From Alphaproteobacteria bacterium casp-alpha6 (GTDB lineage: Bacteria; Pseudomonadota; Alphaproteobacteria; Rhodobacterales; Rhodobacteraceae), in NCBI GenBank assembly GCA_001510135.1, contig LFER01000028.1, positions 1 through 64,000 on the forward strand: a stretch of DNA of 64,000 bases, given 5' to 3'. Made by a program: the position numbers and the translations under genes. Positions within the stretch are counted from its first letter, which is position 1. Every line of letters starts with the position of its first letter. The notes beneath the pieces were generated by a model, which was not told where the DNA came from, searched no databases, and saw only the letters and a program-made list of their open reading frames with translations. This document shows, piece after piece, positions 18,075 through 26,919 of this stretch.

Positions 18075-18149
18075 TGGCTGGGATGGTAGGATTCGAACCT
18101 ACGGTACACTGTACCAAAAACAGTTGCCTTACCACTTGGCTACATCCCA
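18075..18149 (-). tRNA. tRNA-Gln (TTG)
   Basis: On the minus strand the 7-bp acceptor TGGGATG pairs with CATCCCA, the discriminator is G and CCA is encoded. The D-arm reads TAGCCAAGTGGTAAGGCA, the anticodon loop contains TTTTGGT with anticodon TTG, and the T-arm is GTAGGTTCGAATCCTAC. It marks the right border of the AT-rich stretch. Confidence 0.96.
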
Positions 18150-18351
18150 GCAGGTGGGGCGTATGTATTATGGACTTTAACCATGTTCAAGGTAAAAAAT
18201 ATCGGTGATTTTTCGAGATTGGGGCTGTTTTAGTTTCCCGAAGTACTTTTGACCTATCTTTCTTAGGTCCGAGGTCTCTTTTTCCTTGATCTTGCGGTGA
18301 CAGCGTTTTTAGGTTGGGGGAAAAGAAAATACAAAAAATAAGGGAGCGATC

Positions 18352-18450
18352 ATGGTTTCGTATTTGACAGGACGAATAAGGGAATGGGGGCATTCCCTTG
18401 ACGGAGTTTGTCCTTCCTCTTGCAAACGAATCCAACGAATGGGTGAATGA
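18352..18450 (+). CDS. possible 32-residue leader peptide
   Basis: A small frame starts at ATG 18352, preceded by AAGGGAG at six-base spacing, a better ribosome site than that of the next gene. It ends with TGA at 18448-18450, overlapping the permease ATG (18447) as ATGA, the same coupling used by the other genes of this operon. The peptide begins MVSYLTGRIREWGHSL and has no signal sequence. A 9-bp hairpin lies inside it (18378-18399). It could be a regulatory or translation-coupling ORF, or a relic of a lost first gene. No homologue is recognised. Confidence 0.5.
   Translation: MVSYLTGRIREWGHSLDGVCPSSCKRIQRMGE
18378..18399 (+). promoter_or_regulatory. 9-bp hairpin in the ABC operon leader
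   Basis: AAGGGAATG (18378-18386) and CATTCCCTT (18391-18399) are perfect complements around a GGGG loop. It lies inside the possible leader ORF, about 50 bp before the permease start, and lacks a T-run, so it is not a terminator. It could be an RNA structure or a dyad operator. Confidence 0.55.
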
Positions 18451-19433
18451 ACGTGCATCCAGTAACGAAAACAATTCTCGAACGGCTTGGATTGGGACTT
18501 GCAACCCTTTTTGTCGTTTCCATTATCATCTTTTCTGCGATCGAAATGCTCCCGGGGGATTTTGGGCAGGCCATTCTTGGGCAGGCGGCGACTCAGGAAA
18601 CCGTGGCCGCATTTAGAAGGGAACTTGGTCTCGATCAACCAGCCTACCTGCGGTATCTGCAATGGGTAGGCGGGGCGCTTCAGGGTGATCTGGGAACGTC
18701 TTTTTCAGGCCGAAACGCGTCTGGTATTGACCGGTCTAGGGCGGTTGTAGATCTGATTGCACCGCGTTTATGGAATACTCTGTTTCTGGCGGGATTAACG
18801 GCGGTGATTGCCGTGCCAATCGCTTTGGCGCTTGGCGTTTCAACGGCGCTATTTCGCAACTCCGTCTATGATCGGACAGTGAATACAGCGACCCTCACCA
18901 CGATTTCATTTCCAGAATTTTTTGTGGCGTATATCTTGATCCTCTTGCTGGCCTCGCTTTATCCCGTCTTTCCGTCCCTTGCCAATGTGGATGATTCGAC
19001 CCCTTTGGCGCAGCGGGCTTTTAGAACGGCTCTTCCGGCTTTGACGCTGACCTTGGTCATTGTTGCGCATATGATGCGCATGACGCGGGCTGCGATCATC
19101 AATCTTTTGGCAAGCCCGTACATCCAGATGGCGCGCCTTTCTGGTGCGTCCCAAACAGAGGTGATCATCAAGCACGCCTTGCCCAATGCGTGGGCGCCAA
19201 TTGCCACGGTGATTGCCTTTAACCTTGCCTATCTGGTCGTGGGTGTTGTGGTTGTTGAGGTGGTCTTTGTTTATCCGGGAGTTGGCCAGCTTATGGTTGA
19301 TGCCGTGACAAGCCGGGATATTCCTGTGGTGCAGGGATGTGCTTTGATTTTTGCAATCACCTACATCTTACTGAATCTGATCGCCGATATCATCGGTATC
19401 ATCACAAACCCAAGGCTTTTACACCCCAAATGA
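18447..19433 (+). CDS. oligopeptide-type ABC transporter permease 1
   Basis: A 328-residue inner-membrane permease of the DppB/OppB class. It has an N-terminal helix (TLFVVSIIIFSAIEMLPGDF), a large periplasmic part, five further helices and the ATPase-contact EAA loop (LSGASQTEVIIKHALPNAW). It pairs with the next permease and the dual ATPase to import peptides or similar solutes. Coupled to the 32-codon frame upstream and, through ATGA, to permease 2. The usual gene for a periplasmic substrate-binding protein is not present on either side. Confidence 0.93.
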   Translation: MNVHPVTKTILERLGLGLATLFVVSIIIFSAIEMLPGDFGQAILGQAATQETVAAFRRELGLDQPAYLRYLQWVGGALQGDLGTSFSGRNASGIDRSRAVVDLIAPRLWNTLFLAGLTAVIAVPIALALGVSTALFRNSVYDRTVNTATLTTISFPEFFVAYILILLLASLYPVFPSLANVDDSTPLAQRAFRTALPALTLTLVIVAHMMRMTRAAIINLLASPYIQMARLSGASQTEVIIKHALPNAWAPIATVIAFNLAYLVVGVVVVEVVFVYPGVGQLMVDAVTSRDIPVVQGCALIFAITYILLNLIADIIGIITNPRLLHPK

Positions 19434-20350
19434 CCCAAAATCCTGATACATATTCCGCCGCAGGCGAAGTCGGCGCTGTGCTTGAAAAACGGACCTTTTG
19501 GACACGGCTTAAACTTGATCTCAAAAAATCACCATGGAGTGCCCGCTTTGGGATGGTGATCATTTTTATCTACGCGATGTTGGCCATATTCGCGCCTGTC
19601 TTTGCGCCCTACGGCGAAGCACAGGTGTTTCCCACACCCTATGCCCCTTGGAGTTCCGAGTTTATTTTTGGAACAGACCAGATCGGACGCGATATATTTT
19701 CTCGTTTGATTTACGGTGCGCGCAATACTGTTGGGATTGCTGTTGCCACAACATTTCTTGCGTTTTTGATCGGCGGGGCATTAGGGCTTATTGCCGCAAT
19801 CAACCGGTCTTACATCGATCAAGCGCTTAGTCGCTTGGTTGATGTTTTCATGGCGATCCCCAGCTTGATTTTTGCTTTGGTTCTTTTGTCAATATTTGGG
19901 TCAACGGTTTTAAACCTGATCATCATTATCGCAGTTCTTGATTCAACCCGTGTCTTTCGTTTGACGCGTGCTGTTGCCATAAATGTCGTGGTTATGGACT
20001 ATGTTGAGGCGGCCCGCCTCAGGGGGGAAGGGTTGGGATGGATTATGCGGAAAGAAATACTGCCAAATATTATGCCGCCTTTGATTGCAGAATTTGGATT
20101 GCGGTTTTGTTTTGTGTTTTTGTCGATCGCGGCTCTGTCTTTTCTGGGTGTTGGCATTCAACCGCCCACCGCGGACTGGGGGTCAATGGTACGAGAAAAT
20201 GCATCCCTGATCCAATTTGCACAATATGACCTCAAAGCTGGTCTGACACCTTTGCTTCCCGCCGCTGCCATCGCATTGCTGACAGTTGCGGTGAATTTCG
20301 TTGTGGATTGGTTTTTACATAAAACAAGTGGGCTTCGTGATGAGCAGTAA
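19430..20350 (+). CDS. oligopeptide-type ABC transporter permease 2
   Basis: A 306-residue permease of the DppC/OppC class with a cytoplasmic N-terminus, a first helix near residues 42-63 and the FGTDQIGRDIFSRLIYGAR motif typical of DppC. The EAA loop is RLRGEGLGWIMRKEILPN. The ATG at 19430 overlaps the permease 1 stop. Its 3' end overlaps the ATPase gene by 11 bp. It forms the second membrane half of the importer. Confidence 0.93.
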   Translation: MTQNPDTYSAAGEVGAVLEKRTFWTRLKLDLKKSPWSARFGMVIIFIYAMLAIFAPVFAPYGEAQVFPTPYAPWSSEFIFGTDQIGRDIFSRLIYGARNTVGIAVATTFLAFLIGGALGLIAAINRSYIDQALSRLVDVFMAIPSLIFALVLLSIFGSTVLNLIIIIAVLDSTRVFRLTRAVAINVVVMDYVEAARLRGEGLGWIMRKEILPNIMPPLIAEFGLRFCFVFLSIAALSFLGVGIQPPTADWGSMVRENASLIQFAQYDLKAGLTPLLPAAAIALLTVAVNFVVDWFLHKTSGLRDEQ

Positions 20351-21959
20351 TTCAGGCAAAGGTGATATTCTTCTTGAGATTAAAAATCTTGAGATCGAAG
20401 GGTTTTCAGACGAGAAATGGCACGACATTGTGAAAGGCGTCGACCTGACCCTGCGGTGTGGCGAAGTCATGGGCTTGATCGGTGAATCCGGTGCCGGAAA
20501 ATCCACGCTTGGATTGGCAGCGATGGGATTTACCCAGCCGGGATGCCGTATCAAAGCGGGACAGATCAAATTTGACGGCGTCGATTTGGCAAAGCTGTCG
20601 GATGCCAAAAAGCGCAGCTACTGGGGCACAAGGATGACCTATGTTGCGCAGTCTGCGGCGGCCTCCTTTAATCCGGCCCATCGATTGATTGTACAGACAA
20701 CGGCGTCGACCATCAGATCTGGAAGTAAATCAAAGGAAGACGCGTATCGGGACGCACGCGGGCTTTATGAGACGCTCAACCTTCCTGACCCCAAAAATAT
20801 TGGGGAACGGTACCCTCATCAGGTGTCAGGTGGCCAATTACAGCGCGTTATGACTGCGATGGCAATGTCTCCACGGCCCGATCTGATTATTTTTGACGAA
20901 CCCACAACTGCGCTGGATGTCACAACGCAGGTGGAAGTGCTCAGCGCTATGCGCGAAATTGTGGAAACCTTCAACACTGCGGCCATCTATATCACCCATG
21001 ATCTTGCGGTGGTGGCGCAGATGGCAGATTTCATCAAAGTGCTTCGTTACGGCAAAGAAGTCGAAGAGGCCCCCACGCGTCAAATGCTTGCCACGCCCAA
21101 AGAAGCCTATACCAAATCGCTTTGGTCCGTGCGCTCCTTGGAAAAAGAAGAACAGAAAGGCGGGAACAGCCTTTTGTCACTCAAAGGAATTGATGCGAGT
21201 TATGGCACGGCCAAGGTTTTGCACAATGTGAATATTGAAGTCGCCAAGGGAACTACGGTCGCGGTCGTCGGTGAGTCCGGATCAGGTAAATCGACAACGG
21301 CCCGCGTGATTACAGGGCTTTTGCCGCAGACTGCAGGCAGCGTTGAATTTGACGGAAAAGCCCTGCCAAAATCACTTAGTGAACGCACCAAAGAGGAAAA
21401 GCGCCGTATACAGATGATTTATCAAATGGCTGATACCGCGATGAATCCTCGCCAAACTGTCGGAGAAATCATCGGTCGCCCGCTTGAATTTTATCTTGGA
21501 ATGCGCGGCGCAGAAAAGTCACGGCGCATTCTGGATTTGCTAGAGATGATCGAGCTCAATGGTGATTTTATGCAGCGTTTGCCGGGGGAGCTTTCGGGAG
21601 GCCAGAAACAGCGAATCTGTATCGCACGCGCATTGGCAGCTGAACCCGATTTCATTATTTGCGATGAGGTGACATCGGCACTTGACCAGATTGTGCAGGA
21701 AGGCATTCTAAAGCTTTTGATGCGATTGCAAAAAGAATTGGGGCTGACTTATCTGTTCATCACGCATGATATTTCCACGGTGAAGGCGATATCGGATCAG
21801 GTGGTGGTGATGAATCAAGGGGAAGTTGTGGAACAGGGTCAGAAAACCGATGTATTCCAGCCCCCGCACCCAGAATATACAGAGCTTTTGCTGTCTTCTG
21901 TTCCGGAAATGGATCCGGACTGGCTGACCAATCTGAACGCTGCACGCCGCGCAGGTTAA
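20340..21959 (+). CDS. ABC transporter ATPase with two fused nucleotide-binding domains
   Basis: A 539-residue fusion of DppD-like and DppF-like ATPases, as in YejF or GsiA. Domain 1 has Walker A GESGAGKST, signature VSGGQLQRV and Walker B LIIFDEPTTALD. Domain 2, from about residue 285, has GESGSGKST, LSGGQKQRI and FIICDEVTSALD, in which Val replaces the usual Pro after the catalytic Glu. The ATG at 20340 is set by the overlap with permease 2. It completes an importer lacking a local binding protein. Solute unknown; the neighbouring aminotransferase and cysteine synthase might hint at an amino-acid derivative, but that is speculative. Confidence 0.93.
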   Translation: MSSNSGKGDILLEIKNLEIEGFSDEKWHDIVKGVDLTLRCGEVMGLIGESGAGKSTLGLAAMGFTQPGCRIKAGQIKFDGVDLAKLSDAKKRSYWGTRMTYVAQSAAASFNPAHRLIVQTTASTIRSGSKSKEDAYRDARGLYETLNLPDPKNIGERYPHQVSGGQLQRVMTAMAMSPRPDLIIFDEPTTALDVTTQVEVLSAMREIVETFNTAAIYITHDLAVVAQMADFIKVLRYGKEVEEAPTRQMLATPKEAYTKSLWSVRSLEKEEQKGGNSLLSLKGIDASYGTAKVLHNVNIEVAKGTTVAVVGESGSGKSTTARVITGLLPQTAGSVEFDGKALPKSLSERTKEEKRRIQMIYQMADTAMNPRQTVGEIIGRPLEFYLGMRGAEKSRRILDLLEMIELNGDFMQRLPGELSGGQKQRICIARALAAEPDFIICDEVTSALDQIVQEGILKLLMRLQKELGLTYLFITHDISTVKAISDQVVVMNQGEVVEQGQKTDVFQPPHPEYTELLLSSVPEMDPDWLTNLNAARRAG

Positions 21960-22060
21960 CGGGTTCACACGATATGAGCGGTAGACATTCGCAGTTGCAT
22001 GCGTAAGTTTTTCAGCGGAATATTTGGCAAACCAATGTGCACTTCGAAAAGGATCACCCC

Positions 22061-23140
22061 ATGTCGTCTTCTGATAGAATTTTTTCAACCTCCGGTCGAG
22101 GTAGGCTTTATAATTCGATTACTGAAACGGTGGGTGATACCCCCGTGGTAAAGCTTCACCGTATCGCGCCCGATCACGTAAATATGTATGTGAAGGTCGA
22201 AGCGTTCAATCCGGCCGCCTCCGTCAAGGACCGTCTTGCGTTGAACATTATCGAAGCTGCCGAAAGATCCGGTGACTTAAAACCCGGTCAAACCGTGGTT
22301 GAGGCCACAAGCGGAAACACCGGCATCGGGCTTGCCATGGTCTGTGCCGCCAAAGGCTATCCTTTGGTTGTCACAATGGCTGATAGTTTTTCCATAGAGC
22401 GGCGCAAATTGATGCGTTTCTTAGGGGCCAAAGTTGTTTTGACCCCACGGGCGCAAAAAGGCTTCGGCATGTATCAAAAGGCCAAAGAACTGGCTGAAGC
22501 GAACGGATGGTTCCTTGCCCATCAATTTGAAACCGGAGCAAATGCCGATATTCATGCCGCCACTACGGCTCAGGAAATTCTGGCAGATTTTAAAGACGCG
22601 GGCCTTGATTATTTTGTGACGGGCTACGGGACTGGCGGAACGGTCACTGGGGTTGCCCGTGTACTGCGGGAAAAATCTTCGAATACAAAAATAATTCTCA
22701 GCGAACCGGCCAATGCCGCGATTGTCTCCTCTGGGCATGGGCAGGAACGCAACGCACAAGGCGAACCGACCGTCAGCCATCCGCATTTTGAACCCCACCC
22801 CATCCAAGGGTGGACACCGGATTTTATTCCCTTTGTTCTGCAAGAGGCAATCGACAATGGGTTTTACGATGAACTGCTCAAAGTCACAGGACCCGACGGG
22901 ATCGCATGGGCCAAACGTCTGGCCCGCGAAGAAGGGATTTTCACCGGTGTCTCAGGCGGGTCCAGTTTGGCTGTTGGGATCGAAGTTGCAAAATCCGCAC
23001 CCGAGGGATCCAACATTCTCTGTATGCTGCCTGATACGGGTGAACGGTATCTGTCGACCCCTCTTTTTGAGGGCATCGAAGAAGAGATGTCAGACGAAGA
23101 AATCGCACTTTCCCAAAGCACCCCAGGGTACCAGCTCTGA
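22061..23140 (+). CDS. cysK: cysteine synthase A family PLP enzyme
   Basis: A 359-residue fold-type II PLP enzyme. It has VGDTPVVKLHRI, the PLP lysine in NPAASVKDRLA, the substrate loop EATSGNTGIGLA and the phosphate cradle TGYGTGGTVTGVA. It would make L-cysteine from O-acetylserine and sulfide. The ATG at 22061 has AAAAGGA nine bases upstream; a GTG at 22037 is less likely. It lies 101 bp after the ABC ATPase. Slightly longer than typical CysK, so a relative acting on another substrate cannot be excluded. Confidence 0.88.
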   Translation: MSSSDRIFSTSGRGRLYNSITETVGDTPVVKLHRIAPDHVNMYVKVEAFNPAASVKDRLALNIIEAAERSGDLKPGQTVVEATSGNTGIGLAMVCAAKGYPLVVTMADSFSIERRKLMRFLGAKVVLTPRAQKGFGMYQKAKELAEANGWFLAHQFETGANADIHAATTAQEILADFKDAGLDYFVTGYGTGGTVTGVARVLREKSSNTKIILSEPANAAIVSSGHGQERNAQGEPTVSHPHFEPHPIQGWTPDFIPFVLQEAIDNGFYDELLKVTGPDGIAWAKRLAREEGIFTGVSGGSSLAVGIEVAKSAPEGSNILCMLPDTGERYLSTPLFEGIEEEMSDEEIALSQSTPGYQL

Positions 23141-23168
23141 ATTTTTGAAACACTATCTCCCGCAGCGC

Positions 23169-25163
23169 TTATGCGCCATGGCGGGGGATGGTTTCGCTAA
23201 GATCTTTTTCAAAAACAAGCGTGTCGTTTTCATATGCCTCAAGACGTGCCGTGAGATAATAGTTTTCATGATCTGCGCGCATTTCCGCGTAGCTTTCTGT
23301 GCGCGTTTGCCATCCGTCGCGGCCGTTTTCCATGGTCCAATGGGTTTTGCCGTGGGCCGAAAGAGGATCATCCGGGTGGATCGCCCACCATTCTCGCGCA
23401 ATTCCCCCCGAGACAAGACCATGATCCCTGTCCTCGTTTTTGCCGAAATCATCGAGAATTTCCAAAGTGACGGTTCCTGAATGCATGTCCTCAATCACGC
23501 GGCGCGCATTGCGTGCGGGGCGCAAGATTTCAATGTCCCAAGGGGTTTCGGTTTGGGCCGGTGGAAAGACTCGTTCATCATTGAGACCGCTCTGACGCAG
23601 TGGAATATCAATGGAGCCTTGGTGTAAGCAGAGCGTCGTTGCTTCGGGGGAGGGCCAGAAAAGCGGCCAGTAACTGGTGGAAACGGCCACGCGAATTTTA
23701 TGTCCCTTTGGAACGCGATAGGCGATCTGATCCAGCGTGAGAGAAACATCAATGGCCTCTCCAAGGGGAAGAGGTTCGGGTTTTGTATGGCTGACGCGAT
23801 GAGAGAGGTTCAACACCCCATAGGTGATCCGTGTTGATGCCCCGTCTGGATGAATATGTGTCAAGCGAACGGCAAGCTGAGCCTGAGGTTTGTCTGAGGA
23901 AAGCTTCAGGTGGACCTTGGGTGCGCCCACAATGGCGTAATCTTCGCTTAGCGGAGAGGACGTGTAACATATCGACATGGCATCATCTTTGCGCTGATCC
24001 CCCGGAAGTTCGGGTCCCAGCCAGATGGCGCAATATTCACCGCTTTGCATGCCGCAGGTCTGGGGGGATTTCACGCTATGGCTTAGCGTTTCAGGGTTTT
24101 CTCCCAAGCCTCCGTCTGCCTTGAAATACACGCTTTGCCAAGACAGCCCCTTTGGCCAATCATCCTCGACAATCCAGATGCCCTCCCTTTCTTCGTAAAA
24201 GGTTTTTGGGCGCACACCTTCCATCAAATAAGCGGAATATGCAGGATCTTCTTCTACACCGGTATCAATATCCTTGAGCCAGCGGTCCCACCAGCGCAGC
24301 GCCTCTTGCAGAAACCCAATTCTTGGTTCGGGAACGGCAAAATGGGGATATTTATGGACCCAAGGCCCGACGATACCTTTCACTGGGCCGCTAAGATTTT
24401 CGACTAAGTGAGAGACCGTGTTTTTATATGCGTCTCCCCACCCCCCGATGGCCAAGGTCGCCGCTTTAATCGCCGAGTAATCCTCGCAAACCGATCCATG
24501 TTGCCAATAGGCGTCCCGCGTCTGATGTTTGAGCCAAGTCATGGGCAAATAGGGTTCGTTTTCCAGCCGCGTAAGCCACATATCCCGCCATCTCTCCCCC
24601 ACGAGGGCGGGATCAGGGGGGCGTGAGGAATAACCCCACATCGTTGATCCCCAGCCCATGTTTTCATTCAAGAGACAGCCACCCTTGTAGTGAATATCAT
24701 CCGCAAATCGGTCCACCGTTGAACACAGTGTGATAATGGCCTTCAGGGCTGGTGGATCCATTGCGGCCACTTGCAAAGCATTGAACCCGCCCCAGCTGAT
24801 CCCCATCATACCAACCTTACCCGTGCACCAAGGCTGCGCTGCAATCCAAGCGATGGTGTCAGAGGCATCGTCAAGTTCTTGCTGGGTATATTCGTCCTCC
24901 ATCACTCCGTCGCTGTCACCGTTCCCGCGCATGTCTACGCGGACGGAGGCAAATCCGCGTTTTGCGAAATAGGGATGGGTCAAAGCATCCCGTGCCGTTG
25001 TGCCGTCCCGTTTGCGATAGGGTAGAAATTCTAATATCGCAGGAACAGGGACGTCATGGGCATTTTGAGGCCGCCAAATACGTGCCGAAAGGCGACAGCC
25101 GTCCGGCATAAGGATCCCCTCGTCAGGGATCTCTACGATTTCTGAAATATTTTGTGACAACAT
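23169..25163 (-). CDS. CocE/NonD family hydrolase
   Basis: A 664-residue serine hydrolase of the cocaine esterase / X-Pro dipeptidyl-peptidase S15 class. The alpha/beta-hydrolase part has the nucleophile elbow MGISWGGFNA with Ser about residue 123, and DMRGNGDSDG. A C-terminal jelly-roll domain (from about residue 320) carries DPAYSAYLMEG and VPKGHKIRVAVSTSYWP. No signal peptide, so probably cytoplasmic. It could cleave esters, amides or acylated amino acids. It is the last of three same-strand genes with the TPP enzyme and BKACE protein and may share their pathway. Confidence 0.88.
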   Translation of the reverse strand: MLSQNISEIVEIPDEGILMPDGCRLSARIWRPQNAHDVPVPAILEFLPYRKRDGTTARDALTHPYFAKRGFASVRVDMRGNGDSDGVMEDEYTQQELDDASDTIAWIAAQPWCTGKVGMMGISWGGFNALQVAAMDPPALKAIITLCSTVDRFADDIHYKGGCLLNENMGWGSTMWGYSSRPPDPALVGERWRDMWLTRLENEPYLPMTWLKHQTRDAYWQHGSVCEDYSAIKAATLAIGGWGDAYKNTVSHLVENLSGPVKGIVGPWVHKYPHFAVPEPRIGFLQEALRWWDRWLKDIDTGVEEDPAYSAYLMEGVRPKTFYEEREGIWIVEDDWPKGLSWQSVYFKADGGLGENPETLSHSVKSPQTCGMQSGEYCAIWLGPELPGDQRKDDAMSICYTSSPLSEDYAIVGAPKVHLKLSSDKPQAQLAVRLTHIHPDGASTRITYGVLNLSHRVSHTKPEPLPLGEAIDVSLTLDQIAYRVPKGHKIRVAVSTSYWPLFWPSPEATTLCLHQGSIDIPLRQSGLNDERVFPPAQTETPWDIEILRPARNARRVIEDMHSGTVTLEILDDFGKNEDRDHGLVSGGIAREWWAIHPDDPLSAHGKTHWTMENGRDGWQTRTESYAEMRADHENYYLTARLEAYENDTLVFEKDLSETIPRHGA

Positions 25164-25252
25164 TGGCCTCGCCCCGCATGTCTGGCAGGTTCAGTTCACG
25201 GATCACACGGGGGCTTGTCAATAGAAATTGGAATGCCCGTTTGAGAGGTTGG

Positions 25253-26881
25253 TCAAACCATCCGAAGTGCTGGGGTGCGTGGTGTCACAGCAGAGGGATC
25301 AGTGCGCAGTTCAATCAAGGTTGAAACATCCGCCGCGCGCGCACGGGCAAACGCCGGCGCAAAATCTTCGGTTTTAGTCACGATCTCTCCCAAGCAACCA
25401 TATGACGCGGCAAAGGCCGCAAAATCAGGATTGATCATTTTGGTTGCAGAGGGACGACTCGGATATTCGCGCTGTTGATGCATGCGGATGGTGCCGTAAA
25501 CGCCGTTGTTCACCACGATTACAATTATCTTCAGCCCATATTGCCGCGCGGTTCCAAATTCCTGCATTGTCATCTGAAAGCATCCATCCCCTGCAAGGCA
25601 AATGACGTCTCGTTGGGGGTGTTCCAGTTTAGCAGCAACCGCCGCGGGCAACCCATATCCCATTGAGCCAGACGTCGGGGCAAGCTGCGTGCGATAGCTT
25701 TTGTAGCTGTAATAGCGATGCAACCAGCCTGCATAATTCCCTGCCCCATTGGCGATGATCGCATCTTCGGGGAGGACGTCTTTCAAGTGGCAAATCACTT
25801 CTTCCAGCTTGACATCCCCCGGTGTGGTATAGGGTATTTGCCAATTCTGATAACTTTCCTTGGCTGCGACAGGGGGTTGTTGTTCGATGCCTTCCGTCAG
25901 TTCCGCGGCAATGGCGACGAAATCGGATGCTTTGCAGGCCAATCCGATCTGCGGGCGGTAAACGCGCCCGATTTCATTGGGATCAGCATGTACATGAATG
26001 ATAGACTGTGTGGGGTTTGGACTATCAAACAGGCTGTAGCCGCTTGTTGTCATTTCCCCTAACCGAGCGCCAAGGACCAGAACGCAGTCCGAATTTTTGA
26101 CACGTTCCGCCAGTTCTGGGTTTGGGGCGATCCCAACGTCGCCCACATAATTGGGGTGGCGGTTGTCCAAATAATCCTGACACCGAAACGACGCCCCGAC
26201 AGGTAGCCCGAGGGCCGAAGCAAACTGCCCAAGGTTTTCTGCAGCCTCTGGGCTCCATCCCCCGCCCCCAACGATCACAAAGGGGGCTTGGGCAATCTTC
26301 AAACGATCGATCACATCGCTTACGGTCTCGTAAGATACCATTTGCTTGGCTGGGCGGGCTGGAAGCGCATCTTTCACTTCTGCTTTGGCCGAGAGCATGT
26401 CTTCGGGCAGGGCAAGCACAACGGGGCCCGGACGTCCTGACACGGCCACATGAAAGGCGTGTGAGATATATTCGGGAATGCGATCTGTGCGATCGATCTC
26501 GGCGACCCATTTGGCAAGGGGGCCGAACATTTGCCGATAATCCACCTCTTGAAATGCCTCTCGATCGCGCTGGTCGCTTGCCACTTGGCCGACGAAAAGC
26601 ACCATAGGTGTGCTGTCCTGAAAAGCGATATGCACCCCCGCAGAGGCGTTGGTGGCTCCGGGCCCGCGGGTTACAAATGCAACCCCGGGATGGCCGGTAA
26701 GTTTTCCATGTGCCTCGGCCATCATAGCAACGCCGCCTTCCTGACGTCCGACAACCGTTTCAATGCCGCTTTCGTACAGCCCGTCAAGCGCAGCGAGGTA
26801 GCTTTCCCCGGGGATACAAAATACGCGTCGCACACCTTGTATCTTGAGCTGGTCGACTAAGATCTGACCGCCATGTCGCAT
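25253..26881 (-). CDS. thiamine pyrophosphate-dependent enzyme, acetolactate synthase-like
   Basis: A 542-residue protein with the three TPP-family domains. The N-terminal pyrimidine-binding domain has the activating Glu48 in GRQEGGVAMM. A central Rossmann-like domain follows, and the C-terminal diphosphate-binding domain has GDGCFQMT followed by VNNGVYG. It belongs to the large catalytic-subunit group of acetolactate synthases and 2-oxoacid decarboxylases. No small regulatory subunit is nearby, so branched-chain amino acid synthesis is unlikely and a catabolic carboligase or decarboxylase is favoured. It follows the BKACE gene with a 38-bp gap. Confidence 0.88.
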   Translation of the reverse strand: MRHGGQILVDQLKIQGVRRVFCIPGESYLAALDGLYESGIETVVGRQEGGVAMMAEAHGKLTGHPGVAFVTRGPGATNASAGVHIAFQDSTPMVLFVGQVASDQRDREAFQEVDYRQMFGPLAKWVAEIDRTDRIPEYISHAFHVAVSGRPGPVVLALPEDMLSAKAEVKDALPARPAKQMVSYETVSDVIDRLKIAQAPFVIVGGGGWSPEAAENLGQFASALGLPVGASFRCQDYLDNRHPNYVGDVGIAPNPELAERVKNSDCVLVLGARLGEMTTSGYSLFDSPNPTQSIIHVHADPNEIGRVYRPQIGLACKASDFVAIAAELTEGIEQQPPVAAKESYQNWQIPYTTPGDVKLEEVICHLKDVLPEDAIIANGAGNYAGWLHRYYSYKSYRTQLAPTSGSMGYGLPAAVAAKLEHPQRDVICLAGDGCFQMTMQEFGTARQYGLKIIVIVVNNGVYGTIRMHQQREYPSRPSATKMINPDFAAFAASYGCLGEIVTKTEDFAPAFARARAADVSTLIELRTDPSAVTPRTPALRMV

Positions 26882-26919
26882 TTTTTGTCCCTTTTGGAAT
26901 TGATCTCCTGAACCTTTTC

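Noticed and set aside
12990-18149. Integrated element with tRNA attachment repeats
   Set aside because: No second copy of the tRNA-Cys or tRNA-Gln 3' end and no integrase or transposase could be found by eye.
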